Origin: VGDP01 sp964530335
Lineage (GTDB): Bacteria > Pseudomonadota > Alphaproteobacteria > SP197
Assembly: GCA_964530335.1 (NCBI GenBank)
Contig: CAZGYG010000005.1
Span: 1-64,000, forward strand
Direction: 5' to 3'
Length of the DNA stretch: 64,000 nt
The position numbers were made by a program, and so were the translations under genes. Position 1 is the stretch's first letter. Each line of letters begins with the position of its first letter. Positions 7,266 to 15,471 of this stretch are shown piece by piece. The notes under the pieces are model-generated. The model saw only the letters and a program-made list of their open reading frames with translations. It was not told where the DNA came from and did no database searches.

Positions 7266-8459
7266 ATGACGTCCTTTGCACCCCTCGGACTCGCCGAGCC
7301 CTTGTTGCGCGCACTTGCGCACGAGCGCTACGACGTGCCAACGCCGATCCAGGTCGCCGCCATTCCGCCTTTGCTGGCGGGCCGCGATCTGATCGGCATC
7401 GCCCAGACCGGCACCGGCAAGACCGCCGCGTTCGCCCTGCCCATCCTGCAACGCCTGGCCGCAATGAACGGACGGCCGGCGCCGCGGCGCTGCCGCGCGC
7501 TGGTGGTGGCGCCAACCCGCGAGCTTGCCGCCCAGATCGCCGAGAGCTTCCGAGCTTACGGCCGCTTCACGCGGCTCACGGTCGGCCTGGTGATCGGCGG
7601 CGCCAAGCCCGGACCCCAGGTGCGCGACCTCGCCCGCGGCCTCGACGTCCTGGTCGCCACCCCCGGGCGCCTGCTCGACCACATGCAGGGCGGCGCGGTC
7701 GGGCTCGACGCCTGCTCGATCGTCGTGCTCGACGAGGCCGACCACATGTTCGACCTCGGCTTCATCGTGCCGATCAAGCGCATCCTCCGGGCGCTGCCGG
7801 CGCGGCGCCAAACGATCATGCTGTCCGCGACAATGCCCGGACCGATCGAGACGCTCGCGCGCGAGGTCCTGAAAGACCCGGCGCGGGTCGCGGTCACGCC
7901 GCCGGCCAAGACCGTGGATCGGGTCGAACAGATGGCCTACCTGGTCGAAACGTCCGGCAAGCGCCAGCTCCTGACCGAGCTCCTGTCGCGCGCCGAGTTC
8001 TCCCGCGTCCTGGTGTTCACCCGCACCAAGCGCGGCGCGGATAAGGTCGCCGAGCATCTCGACAAGGCCGGGCTCGCCTCGACGGCGATCCACGGCAACA
8101 AGAGCCAGGGCCAGCGCGAGCGCGCGCTCGACAGCTTCAAGTCGGGGCGCACGCCGATCCTGGTCGCGACCGACATCGCGGCGCGCGGCATCGACGTCGA
8201 GGGCGTGACCCACGTGGTCAACTTCGACCTGCCCCACGTCGCCGAAAGCTATGTTCACCGCATTGGCCGCACGGCGCGCGCCGGCGCCGGGGGCACCGCG
8301 ATCTCGCTGTGCGATCCGGGCGAGCACGGGATGCTGCGCGACATCGAGAAGATGACCCGATTGACCGTGCCGCTGTTCGATCGCCACGGCCGCGCCTGCA
8401 CGTTCACCCGCGCCGCCAACCCGCCCGCGAGGCACCGCCCACGCGGCCGCGCGGCCTGA
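7266..8459 (+). CDS. rhlE: DEAD-box ATP-dependent RNA helicase, RhlE type
   Basis: ATP-driven RNA-unwinding enzyme for ribosome assembly and mRNA turnover. All core motifs are visible: Q motif PTPIQ, Walker A AQTGTGKT (residues 46-53), PTREL, TPGR, SAT, and in the second domain VFTRTK, TDIAARGID and HRIGRTAR. Motif II reads DEADHMFDLGF, where most RhlE proteins have DEADRMLDMGF. The protein is 397 residues with only a short basic C-terminal tail (RPRGRAA), so the long RG-rich tail of E. coli RhlE is missing. It is read against the surrounding minus-strand cluster and is probably a later insertion between nagZ and the M50 gene. Confidence 0.93.
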   Translation: MTSFAPLGLAEPLLRALAHERYDVPTPIQVAAIPPLLAGRDLIGIAQTGTGKTAAFALPILQRLAAMNGRPAPRRCRALVVAPTRELAAQIAESFRAYGRFTRLTVGLVIGGAKPGPQVRDLARGLDVLVATPGRLLDHMQGGAVGLDACSIVVLDEADHMFDLGFIVPIKRILRALPARRQTIMLSATMPGPIETLAREVLKDPARVAVTPPAKTVDRVEQMAYLVETSGKRQLLTELLSRAEFSRVLVFTRTKRGADKVAEHLDKAGLASTAIHGNKSQGQRERALDSFKSGRTPILVATDIAARGIDVEGVTHVVNFDLPHVAESYVHRIGRTARAGAGGTAISLCDPGEHGMLRDIEKMTRLTVPLFDRHGRACTFTRAANPPARHRPRGRAA

Positions 8460-8496
8460 CGCACCAAGGGCTGCTGACCGCGACGCGCCGGCGTAT

Positions 8497-8568
8497 CCCC
8501 CTCACCCTCCCACGGCTTTGCCGTGGGCCCCTCCCTCTCCCCATGTGGGAGAGGGTTGGGGTGAGGGG
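8497..8568. repeat. Compound palindrome between convergent genes
   Basis: The outer arms CCCCTCACCC and GGGGTGAGGGG enclose two smaller hairpins: CCCACGGC-TTT-GCCGTGGG near 8510-8527, and CCCTCTCCCCAT-GTGGGAGAGGG just after it. It lies between the converging stops of the helicase (8459) and nagZ (8607), so it could act as a bidirectional transcription terminator, although no T-run follows. The CCCTCACCC...GGGTGAGGG family is a common dispersed intergenic repeat in proteobacteria. Confidence 0.65.
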
Positions 8569-8606
8569 TAGCGCGCGTCGCATGAATCACAGTCGCCGTT
8601 GCTTGG

Positions 8607-9557
8607 TCACGCGCCAGCGGCGCGGCGTGACGCCGCTTCCAGACGTCGCGCCGCGCGGTCGGTCGGGCGGCCGGCGGCCTGGGCCACGGCGGCCATGGCC
8701 TCGGGCTTGCCGTCGCAGTGCAGCACCACGTCGCAGCCGGCGGCCAGCGCGGCCGCCGTGCGCTCGGCCAGGGTTCCGGTCAGCGCGCTCATGGACAGGT
8801 CATCGGTCAACAGCACGCCATCGAACCCGATGTCGCCCCGGATCGCGCGCTCGATGACCGTGGGCGACAGGGTCGCGCAACGATCGGCGTCGATCGCTTC
8901 GTAGACGACGTGGGCGGTCATCGCCCACGGCAGGCCGTTGAGCTCGCGGAACGGCAGGAAGTCGGTTTGCCGGAGCTCGTCCCACGAGGCGGCGACGCGC
9001 GGCAGCGCATGGTGCGAATCGACCGTCGCCCGGCCGTGGCCGGGGATGTGCTTGGCGATCGGCGCGACGCCGGCCGCGATCAGCGCTTGGGCGCAGGCAC
9101 GCCCAAGCCGGGCCACGGTCGGGGCGTCGCGCGCGAACGCGCGGCCGCCGATCACGTCGTGGGATCCGGCGACCGGAACGTCGAGCACGGGCGCGCACGC
9201 GACGTCGATCCCGAGCGGGACGAGCTTGGCCGAGATGGCGCGTCCCAACGACCGCGCGCCTTCCTCGCCCTGGCGCGCCGCCTCGGCCGCCGAAGGCAGG
9301 TCGGGCCAATGAGGCGGGCGAAGCCGCTGCACCCGCCCGCCTTCCTCGTCGATCAGGACCGGCGAATGCCGCCCGACCGCTTCGCGCAATCGCGCCACCA
9401 GCCGGCGCACCTGGTCGGGGCTCTCGACGTTGCGGCCGAACAGGATGAAGCCGACCGGCTGGACACGAGCGAACCAGCGCGCCTCGTCAGCGCCGAGCGT
9501 CGGTCCCGCGCAGCCGAACACCGCCGCCGTCAGGGCTTGGTCAGCGCTGGACGACAA
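8607..9557 (-). CDS. nagZ: Beta-N-acetylhexosaminidase (family 3 glycosidase)
   Basis: Cytoplasmic peptidoglycan-recycling enzyme that removes N-acetylglucosamine from GlcNAc-anhydro-muropeptides. Glycoside hydrolase family 3 signatures are clear: GFILFGRNVESPDQVRRL, the loop KHIPGHGRATVDSHHALP carrying the catalytic His/Asp, and LLTDDLSMSAL with the nucleophile Asp. No ATG lies near the family start (AAVFGCAGP). The frame is open to an ATG at 9740, but that would overlap the SPOR gene by 200 bases and adds unrelated residues. Candidate starts are TTG at 9557 (used here), CTG at 9533 or GTG at 9521; none has a strong ribosome binding site. It is probably coupled to the SPOR gene upstream. Confidence 0.92.
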   Translation of the reverse strand: MSSSADQALTAAVFGCAGPTLGADEARWFARVQPVGFILFGRNVESPDQVRRLVARLREAVGRHSPVLIDEEGGRVQRLRPPHWPDLPSAAEAARQGEEGARSLGRAISAKLVPLGIDVACAPVLDVPVAGSHDVIGGRAFARDAPTVARLGRACAQALIAAGVAPIAKHIPGHGRATVDSHHALPRVAASWDELRQTDFLPFRELNGLPWAMTAHVVYEAIDADRCATLSPTVIERAIRGDIGFDGVLLTDDLSMSALTGTLAERTAAALAAGCDVVLHCDGKPEAMAAVAQAAGRPTDRAARRLEAASRRAAGA

Positions 9558-10329
9558 GGCAATCGAACTGTTGCTTGATTCGGGCGCACAACGCTTCGGC
9601 GTCATCGCGCGCGGCGAATGCGCCGATCTGCAGCCGATGGTAGACCCCCTGGTCCGCGCCCAGGTCGACGCTTTCGACCGTGGTCGGCAGCCCGGTGATC
9701 GCATCGCCGAGCTTGGCCTTGATGCGCGCCCATTCGGCATCGACCTTGGTGGCGTCCTTGACCGCGCCGACCTGGACGCGCCATGGCGCGGTCGTTTCCG
9801 GCGCGGCTTCCAGCGCCGCGATGTCTGTTTCCACGGCCTCGACGGCGGGTTCGGCCGTTTCCTCGAGCAGCGTCCCGATCGTCGCTTGCTCGGCCTGTGG
9901 CGCCACCTCGGACACGACGGCTTCGGGCACGGCGGCTTCGGGCGCTTCGGCCTCGGGCATCGCAGCCACTACGGGTTCCTCGGGCGGCGGCAACAGGCGC
10001 TCGACCGATTCAACCTCCTGGTGCGCTGGGTCGATCAGATCGTAGACCTCGGTGTCCTGATACGGAATCACGGTCCCGCCCGGCTCCTCGGGGCGGTGCT
10101 TGGTCGGCGCGGGATCGGCGGCGATGAACGGCACATCGTCGGGCGATACCGGTGGCGCGGTCCAGCGCGTCAGCCCCCAGCCCAGGCCGAGCGCGATGAC
10201 GACGGCCACGGCGACCATGATGCCACGCCGGCCGAACCGGATGCGCCGGCCCGACGCCCCGTGATCCTCGGATTGCACCTCCGCCATCCGATCCATCATC
10301 GTCCGCAGTTGATCGTCGGAAGGGTTCAC
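9541..10329 (-). CDS. SPOR-domain cell-envelope protein
   Basis: A single-pass inner-membrane protein with a C-terminal SPOR domain, a fold that binds denuded glycan strands at the division septum. The 262 residues comprise a short cytoplasmic part, one membrane segment at about 37-53 (IMVAVAVVIALGLGWGL), a long Pro/Glu/Ala-rich periplasmic linker (about 60-180) and the SPOR domain (APWRVQVGAVKD to FDCLVVQR). The GTG start at 10329 overlaps the argS stop (GTGA). An argS-SPOR-nagZ order is usual in alphaproteobacteria and fits a role in septal wall turnover. The frame runs further upstream, but that part is argS read in another frame. Confidence 0.9.
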   Translation of the reverse strand: MNPSDDQLRTMMDRMAEVQSEDHGASGRRIRFGRRGIMVAVAVVIALGLGWGLTRWTAPPVSPDDVPFIAADPAPTKHRPEEPGGTVIPYQDTEVYDLIDPAHQEVESVERLLPPPEEPVVAAMPEAEAPEAAVPEAVVSEVAPQAEQATIGTLLEETAEPAVEAVETDIAALEAAPETTAPWRVQVGAVKDATKVDAEWARIKAKLGDAITGLPTTVESVDLGADQGVYHRLQIGAFAARDDAEALCARIKQQFDCLVVQR

Positions 10330-12071
10330 CGCATTTCCTCCGCCGGCGCGACGCCCATGACGCCGAGCCCGCCCGCGATCACCGCGCGCACGGCGCGCAC
10401 CAGCCCGAGCCGCGCCTTGGTCAGCGCCACGTCGCCGGGAACCAGGAAGCGCAAACCGGGGTCGTCGTTGCCCCGGTGCCAATGGGCATGGAACATCCCG
10501 GCCAGGTCGTAGAGATAGAACGCGAGCCGGTGCGGTTCGTGCGCCTCGGCCGCGGTCTCGAGGGTACGCGGCCACAGGGCGATCTGCTTGATGAGCGCGA
10601 GCTCGCCCAGGTCGCCCAGCCGCGCGAAATCGAGCGTTGTCGCGTCGTCGTCCGCCACGATGTCCGTCGCGTTGCGCAGCACCGAGCAGCAGCGCGCGTG
10701 GGCGTACTGGACATAGAACACCGGGTTGTCCTTCGACTGCTCGCGCACCTTCGCCAGGTCGAAGTCGAGGTGCATGTCGTTGCGCCGCGTCAGCATGACG
10801 AAGCGCACGACGTCCTTGCCGACGGCGTCGACGACGTCGCGCAACGCCACGAAGCTGCCGGCGCGCTTGGACATTCGCACCGGCTGGCCCTGGTCGAGCA
10901 GGTTGACGAGCTGGCAGATTTTGACATCGAGCGCGACCCGCCGGTCGGACAGCGCCGCGACCGCCGCCTGCATGCGCTTGACGTAGCCGCCGTGGTCGGC
11001 ACCCCAGACGTCGATCAGCACCTCGAAGCCGCGGCGTAGCTTGTCGTTGTGGTACGCGATGTCCCCGGCGAAATAGGTCCACGAGCCGTCCGATTTGCGC
11101 ACCGGCCGGTCGACGTCGTCGCCGAACGCGGTGGAGCGGAACAGCGTCTGCTCGCGCGGCTCCCAGTCGTCGGGCTTGGAGCCCTTCGGCGGCTCCAGGA
11201 CGCCTCGATAGATCAGCCCCTTGGCCTCCAGCGCCCCGAGCGCCGCCTCGACCCCGCCCGCCGCCACGCCGGCGCGCTCGGAACTGAATACCTCCTGGCG
11301 CACGCCGAGCAGCTCGAGGTCATCGCGGATCAGGGCCATCATGGCCGCGCTGGCGGTATCGCGCAGCGGCGCCAGCCATTGCGTCTCGACGACGCCGAGC
11401 CAACGATCGCCGTCGCGGGCGCGCAGGTCCTCGGCCACCGGAACCAGGTAATCGCCAGGGTAAAGCCCTTCCGGCATGGGGCCGAGACGTTCGCCGCACG
11501 CCTCGCGGTAGCGCCAGTGGAGCGCCCGGCCGAGCTGGTCGATCTGGGCGCCGGCATCGTTGATGTAAAACTCTCGGACGACCTTGTAACCAGCTGATTC
11601 CAGGAGGTTAGACAGGACATCGCCGACGACCGCGCCGCGCGCGTGGCCGACGTGCAGCGGCCCGGTCGGATTGGCCGAGACGTATTCGACGTTGACCCGG
11701 CGCCCGCGCCCGATATCGCCGCGCCCGTAGTCCGTGCCCGCCGCAAGGACCTCGGAAAGCCGGCGGTGCCAGAACCCGGCGTCGAAGCGCAGATTGATGA
11801 AGCCGGGTCCGGCGGCTTCGGCCGCGCTGACGCCCCCGATGCGGGCGAGCTCCGGGACCAGCAGCTCGGCGATCGCGCGCGGCGGCTTTCCCGCCCCCTT
11901 GGCGAGCACCAGGGCGGCGTTGGTCGCCATGTCGCCGTGAGCAGGGTCGCGGGGGGCATCGAGGGTCACGGCCTCCAATGGCAGCCCCTGGGGCAATCGG
12001 CCGTCGGCCGCCAGCCGCCCGATGGCCGCCACGACCTCGTCGCGCAGGGCCCGGAAGTAGTCGTGGCTCAC
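10326..12071 (-). CDS. argS: Arginyl-tRNA synthetase
   Basis: Class I synthetase that charges tRNA-Arg. The 581-residue protein has the N-terminal additional domain (about 1-110), the HIGH-equivalent PTGPLHVGHARGAVVGD, the KMSKS-equivalent VRMSKRAGSF, and the helical anticodon-binding domain at the C-terminus (NPVFYVQYAHARCCSVLRN onwards). The start is GTG at 12071, overlapping the dgt stop as GTGA; the open frame reaches 12194, but those residues are dgt read out of frame. The gene is the second of the dgt-argS-SPOR-nagZ run. Confidence 0.97.
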   Translation of the reverse strand: MSHDYFRALRDEVVAAIGRLAADGRLPQGLPLEAVTLDAPRDPAHGDMATNAALVLAKGAGKPPRAIAELLVPELARIGGVSAAEAAGPGFINLRFDAGFWHRRLSEVLAAGTDYGRGDIGRGRRVNVEYVSANPTGPLHVGHARGAVVGDVLSNLLESAGYKVVREFYINDAGAQIDQLGRALHWRYREACGERLGPMPEGLYPGDYLVPVAEDLRARDGDRWLGVVETQWLAPLRDTASAAMMALIRDDLELLGVRQEVFSSERAGVAAGGVEAALGALEAKGLIYRGVLEPPKGSKPDDWEPREQTLFRSTAFGDDVDRPVRKSDGSWTYFAGDIAYHNDKLRRGFEVLIDVWGADHGGYVKRMQAAVAALSDRRVALDVKICQLVNLLDQGQPVRMSKRAGSFVALRDVVDAVGKDVVRFVMLTRRNDMHLDFDLAKVREQSKDNPVFYVQYAHARCCSVLRNATDIVADDDATTLDFARLGDLGELALIKQIALWPRTLETAAEAHEPHRLAFYLYDLAGMFHAHWHRGNDDPGLRFLVPGDVALTKARLGLVRAVRAVIAGGLGVMGVAPAEEMR

Positions 12072-13231
12072 GCGGCGGCCCTGCCCGGCAGCAGCCGGCG
12101 GTGTTCGGCGTGGGCGAAATTGTCGGTCATGCCGGCGATGTAGTCGGCGATGCTGCGCGGCAACCCCTCGCCGCCGCCGTGCGCCGCGCGCCACGCCTCG
12201 GGAAGGAGTGCCGGATCGGCCAGGAACCAGGCGAAAAGATCGCTCACGACGGCCTTCGCCTGGTCCTGCATGGCGACGACCTCCGGGTGCCGGTACATGC
12301 GGGCGTAGAGGAAGGCCTTGAGCTCGGCGTTCGCCCTGGTCACCTCGGCGGAGAACGCCACCAAAGCCTCGCCGAACCCACGAACCTCGGCGGCGGACAT
12401 GGGTGGCCGCGCCGCGACCTTGGCCCGCGTGGCGGCGAGCACGTCGCCGACCATGGCGTCGATCATGCGCCGCACCGCCTCGTGGACCGCGCGCTGGATC
12501 TCGAGGCCTGGCCAGCGCCGCGCGACCTCGGCGAAAGCGACACCGGCCAAGGGCACTGCGGCGAGCGCCGGGATCGTCAGCAGGCCGGAGCGGATGCCAT
12601 CGTCGATGTCATGGCAGTGATAAGCGATATCGTCCGCCAAACCAGCCACTTGCGCCTCGGCGCTCGGGTAGAGGTCGAGCTCGAGGTCCTGGGGATACGC
12701 GGCGATCGACGCCGGCACCGCGCCACGGCAGGGCCCGTTGTGCTTGACCAGCCCTTCGAGCGCCTCCCACGTCAGGTTGAGGCCGTCGAACTCGGCATAA
12801 CGGGCCTCGAGCGCCGTGACGATGCGGAAAGCCTGTTCGTTGTGGTCGAAACCGCCGTAGGGCGCCATGGCGGCGTCGAGCGCGTGCTCGCCGGCGTGGC
12901 CGAACGGCGGATGTCCCAGGTCGTGGGCCAGGGCGACCGCCTCGACCAGGTCCTCGTCCAGGCCCAGAGCGCGGCCGATCGAACGGGCGATCTGCGCCAC
13001 TTCCAGGCTGTGGGTCAGCCGGGTGCGGTAGTGGTCGCCGTCCGGCTGGACGAACACCTGGGTCTTGTGCTTCAGGCGGCGGAACGCCGTGGAATGGACG
13101 ATGCGGTCGCGATCGCGCTGAAACGGGGTGCGGGTCGCGCTCGGGGTTTCGGGGTGAAGCCGGCCCCGGCTATACTCCGGGCGGCACGCGAACGCCGCAT
13201 GGCCATGCCCGGCTGGCGGCTCGTGCGTCAT
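12068..13231 (-). CDS. dgt: dGTPase-like HD-domain triphosphohydrolase
   Basis: Probably hydrolyses dNTPs to deoxynucleoside and triphosphate; it belongs to the shorter dGTPase-like group rather than the E. coli Dgt type. The metal-binding HD motif is split as usual: THSLEVAQIAR, then AHDLGHPPFGHAGE, with a further Asp in GLADDIAYHCHDIDDG. The N-terminal STAFRRLKHKTQVF block is family-typical. The start at 13231 (MTHEPP) gives 387 residues. The gene opens the argS operon and is read away from erpA across a 133-base shared promoter region. Confidence 0.94.
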   Translation of the reverse strand: MTHEPPAGHGHAAFACRPEYSRGRLHPETPSATRTPFQRDRDRIVHSTAFRRLKHKTQVFVQPDGDHYRTRLTHSLEVAQIARSIGRALGLDEDLVEAVALAHDLGHPPFGHAGEHALDAAMAPYGGFDHNEQAFRIVTALEARYAEFDGLNLTWEALEGLVKHNGPCRGAVPASIAAYPQDLELDLYPSAEAQVAGLADDIAYHCHDIDDGIRSGLLTIPALAAVPLAGVAFAEVARRWPGLEIQRAVHEAVRRMIDAMVGDVLAATRAKVAARPPMSAAEVRGFGEALVAFSAEVTRANAELKAFLYARMYRHPEVVAMQDQAKAVVSDLFAWFLADPALLPEAWRAAHGGGEGLPRSIADYIAGMTDNFAHAEHRRLLPGRAAA

Positions 13232-13296
13232 GGCCCAAGCTACTCTCGGGCCCGGGCAGGGCGCAACGGTACGGACTTTCCGCCGCCGGCGGGAAA

Positions 13297-13324
13297 TTGA
13301 CAAATCGCCGCGCAACCCTAGATT
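13297..13324 (+). promoter_or_regulatory. Putative erpA promoter
   Basis: TTGACA at 13297-13302 is followed, after a 16-base spacer, by TAGATT at 13319-13324, a fair sigma-70-type pair 41 bases upstream of the erpA ATG. The stretch around it (AAATTGACAAATC) is more AT-rich than its surroundings. This is a sequence match only. Confidence 0.4.
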
Positions 13325-13364
13325 CTATAAGATGGATTCGGAACGGCGACGACAGGACCAAGGG

Positions 13365-13712
13365 ATGAGCACGGAAGCGACGCCCGCCCCGATCTCGATG
13401 ACCGAGAACGCGGCCAAGCGAATCGTCGATCTGGTGTCCCGCGAGGGCAGCCCGGAAACGCGCCTGCGCATCCTGGTCGAAGGCGGCGGCTGTTCCGGTT
13501 TCCAATACATCTTCAAGCTCGACGCCGCGCGCGATCCGACCGATCTGTTGATCGAGCGGGGCGGCGCCGAGGTCGTGGTCGACGCCATATCGCTGCCCAT
13601 GATGTTCGGGCTCGAGCTCGACTGGGTCGAAGCCCTCGAAGGCGCCCACTTCGCGGTCAAGAATCCGAACGCCACGGCGTCGTGCAGCTGCGGCAATTCG
13701 TTCGCGATTTAA
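13365..13712 (+). CDS. erpA: Iron-sulfur cluster insertion protein ErpA
   Basis: A-type carrier that delivers Fe-S clusters to target enzymes. The product is 115 residues if begun at MSTEATPAP (ATG 13365, preceded by AGGACCAAGGG). The three cluster-binding cysteines are present as Cys43 (GGGCSGF), Cys107 and Cys109 (SCSCGNSF). The spacing and the ASCSCGNSF end favour ErpA/IscA over SufA. An upstream in-frame extension to 13230 exists but would run through the divergent promoter region. In many alphaproteobacteria erpA sits between dgt and xthA; here a polyamine transporter separates it from xthA. Confidence 0.94.
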   Translation: MSTEATPAPISMTENAAKRIVDLVSREGSPETRLRILVEGGGCSGFQYIFKLDAARDPTDLLIERGGAEVVVDAISLPMMFGLELDWVEALEGAHFAVKNPNATASCSCGNSFAI

Positions 13713-13730
13713 CCGGCGCGATTTAACCGG
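13703..13730 (+). repeat. Perfect 14-bp tandem duplication over the erpA stop
   Basis: CGCGATTTAACCGG is present twice with no spacer, at 13703-13716 and 13717-13730. The first copy contains the last codons and TAA stop of erpA; the second lies in the 20-base gap before the convergent potC stop. It looks like a slippage duplication that gave a spare copy of the gene end. Confidence 0.7.
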
Positions 13731-13732
13731 CC

Positions 13733-14545
13733 TCAGCGGGCCCGGCGGCGCACCAGCCACTGGGCGCCCAGCAGCAACGTCAGCGAGAACGCCAGGACCA
13801 CGGTGGCGATGGCGTTGATTTCCGGCGTCACGCCCCGGCGGATCGAGGAAAAGACATAGATCGGCAGCGTCGTCTCCGATCCGGCGACGAAGAAGGCGAT
13901 CACGAAGTCGTCGAAGCTGAACGTGAAGCTCAGCAGGAACCCGGCGACGATGGCGGGCGCGAGTTGGGGCAGCGTCACCTGCCGGAACGCGCCCCACGGC
14001 GTCGCGTAGAGATCGCCGGCGGCGTCGACCAGGGTGCGGTCCATGCCGTGCAGGCGCGCGCGCACGATGACGATCACGAGCGCGGTCGCGAACAGCGAAT
14101 GGGCGGCGATGACCGAGACGAGCCCCAGCCCGAGCGCCGGCGCCTGCTCGGTCGGCCCGGGCCACAGGCTGGCCAGCACCGGGTTGATCGCGTCGAACAC
14201 GGTGACGAGCGCGATCAGCGTCGCGATGCCGATGACGATTCCCGGCACCATGAGGGCGACGTAGGTGAGCGAATCGAAGGCGACCCTGAGCGCCCCCCGG
14301 ACACGCTGCAACCCGAGCGCCGCCATGGTGCCGGCGCCGGTGGCGAACGCGGCGCTGGTCAGCGCGATGATCAGGCTGGTGCCGAGCGCCTCGGTCACGA
14401 ACGGGTTGGTCGCCGCCGTGGCGTACCACTGGACCGAGAGACCGCGCAGCTCGCTCGCGTGGCGGCCCGCGGTGAAGCTGAACAGCACGATGATCCCGAT
14501 CGGCAGGTAAAGGAACAGGTAGGCCGCGGCGGCGTAGGCGCGCAT
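13733..14545 (-). CDS. potC: Polyamine-type ABC transporter permease (PotC-like)
   Basis: Inner-membrane subunit of a spermidine/putrescine-class importer. The 270-residue protein has six predicted membrane segments and the cytoplasmic EAA-type loop (LVDAAGDLYATPWGAFRQVTLPQLAPAI) that docks on the ATPase. It begins three bases after potB ends. The four genes potA-potD-potB-potC are all on the minus strand between 17844 and 13733. The substrate is inferred from the subfamily; related systems also take up other cationic or small organic compounds. Confidence 0.88.
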   Translation of the reverse strand: MRAYAAAAYLFLYLPIGIIVLFSFTAGRHASELRGLSVQWYATAATNPFVTEALGTSLIIALTSAAFATGAGTMAALGLQRVRGALRVAFDSLTYVALMVPGIVIGIATLIALVTVFDAINPVLASLWPGPTEQAPALGLGLVSVIAAHSLFATALVIVIVRARLHGMDRTLVDAAGDLYATPWGAFRQVTLPQLAPAIVAGFLLSFTFSFDDFVIAFFVAGSETTLPIYVFSSIRRGVTPEINAIATVVLAFSLTLLLGAQWLVRRRAR

Positions 14546-14548
14546 GGC

Positions 14549-15412
14549 TCACAGCACCGCGTCTTGCCGCGCCAGCGGATTGCGCAGCGTGAGCCGCAAG
14601 TAGAGCGTCACCACCACCAGCATCACGCCGACCAGCGTGAGCGCCACGGCCGCCCCGTACGGCCAGTTGCGCGATTGCAGGAACAGATCGACCAGCGCGT
14701 TGCCGACGAAGTACACCTTGCCGCCGCCGAGCAGGGCCGGGATCAGGTATTCGCCCATCAAGAGGATGAACACGAGCATGCAGCCCGTCACGATGCCCGG
14801 CGCCGACAGCGGCAGGGTCACGCGCAGGAACCGCGCGAAGGGGCCGGCGCCGAGGTCGCTCGCGGCCTCGAGCAGGCGCTTGTCGAGCCGCTCGAGGCTG
14901 ACGTAAATCGGAAACACCATGAGCGGCAGGTAGCCGTAGGCGATGCCGACCAGGACCGCGCCAGGCGTGTTGATGAGCCGCACCTCGTCCAGGCCGAAGA
15001 CGGCGAGCAGTGCCGGAATGCCCCGGCCGCCAAGCAGGAAAATCCAGGCGTAGGTGCGGATCAGGAAGCTCGTCCAGAACGGCAGAATGACGAGCACCAG
15101 CAGCGTCATACGCCAGCGATCGCTCGCGCGCACGGCCAGGAAGTACGCCAGCGGATAAGCGATGACGAGGCACAGGATCGTGCCGACCGGGGCCATGATC
15201 AGGGTGTTGCGAAACGCGGCCCAGCGCGCCGGCAGGTTGGCGAACTGGGCGAGCGTGATGGCCGGCGCGTAGCCGCCGGCCGGCGCGCGCTCGCCCAGGC
15301 TGAACACCAGGACGACGATCAGGGGCAGGATCAGCAGAACCAGGTAGCACGCGCCCGTCGGCGCGAGCAGCAGCGCCGTCACCAGTCGTCGGGGTCGCGT
15401 CGATCCGTTCAT
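14549..15412 (-). CDS. potB: Polyamine-type ABC transporter permease (PotB-like)
   Basis: Second membrane subunit of the importer, 287 residues. The N-terminal membrane segment (LLLAPTGACYLVLLILPLIVVLVF) is followed by the PotB-type periplasmic loop, then five further segments and the EAA-type loop (LLEAASDLGAGPFARFLRVTLPLSAPGI). The mid-protein motif LPFWTSFLIRTYAWIFLL is strongly characteristic of PotB/PotH. It lies 59 bases after the binding-protein gene and three bases before potC. Confidence 0.9.
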   Translation of the reverse strand: MNGSTRPRRLVTALLLAPTGACYLVLLILPLIVVLVFSLGERAPAGGYAPAITLAQFANLPARWAAFRNTLIMAPVGTILCLVIAYPLAYFLAVRASDRWRMTLLVLVILPFWTSFLIRTYAWIFLLGGRGIPALLAVFGLDEVRLINTPGAVLVGIAYGYLPLMVFPIYVSLERLDKRLLEAASDLGAGPFARFLRVTLPLSAPGIVTGCMLVFILLMGEYLIPALLGGGKVYFVGNALVDLFLQSRNWPYGAAVALTLVGVMLVVVTLYLRLTLRNPLARQDAVL

Positions 15413-15471
15413 GGCACTACAGGGGGCCGCGGCACGGCAGGGCGCGAAGCCCCGCCGTGCCGTCGCTTTGT

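Noticed and set aside
9541..11082. A 513-codon reading of the SPOR gene
   Set aside because: The first half is argS in another frame; the real protein starts at GTG 10329, overlapping the argS stop.
13170..15350. A 726-codon open frame on the minus strand
   Set aside because: It spans potB, potC and erpA in another frame; its translation is low-complexity Arg/Ala/Gly with no domain.
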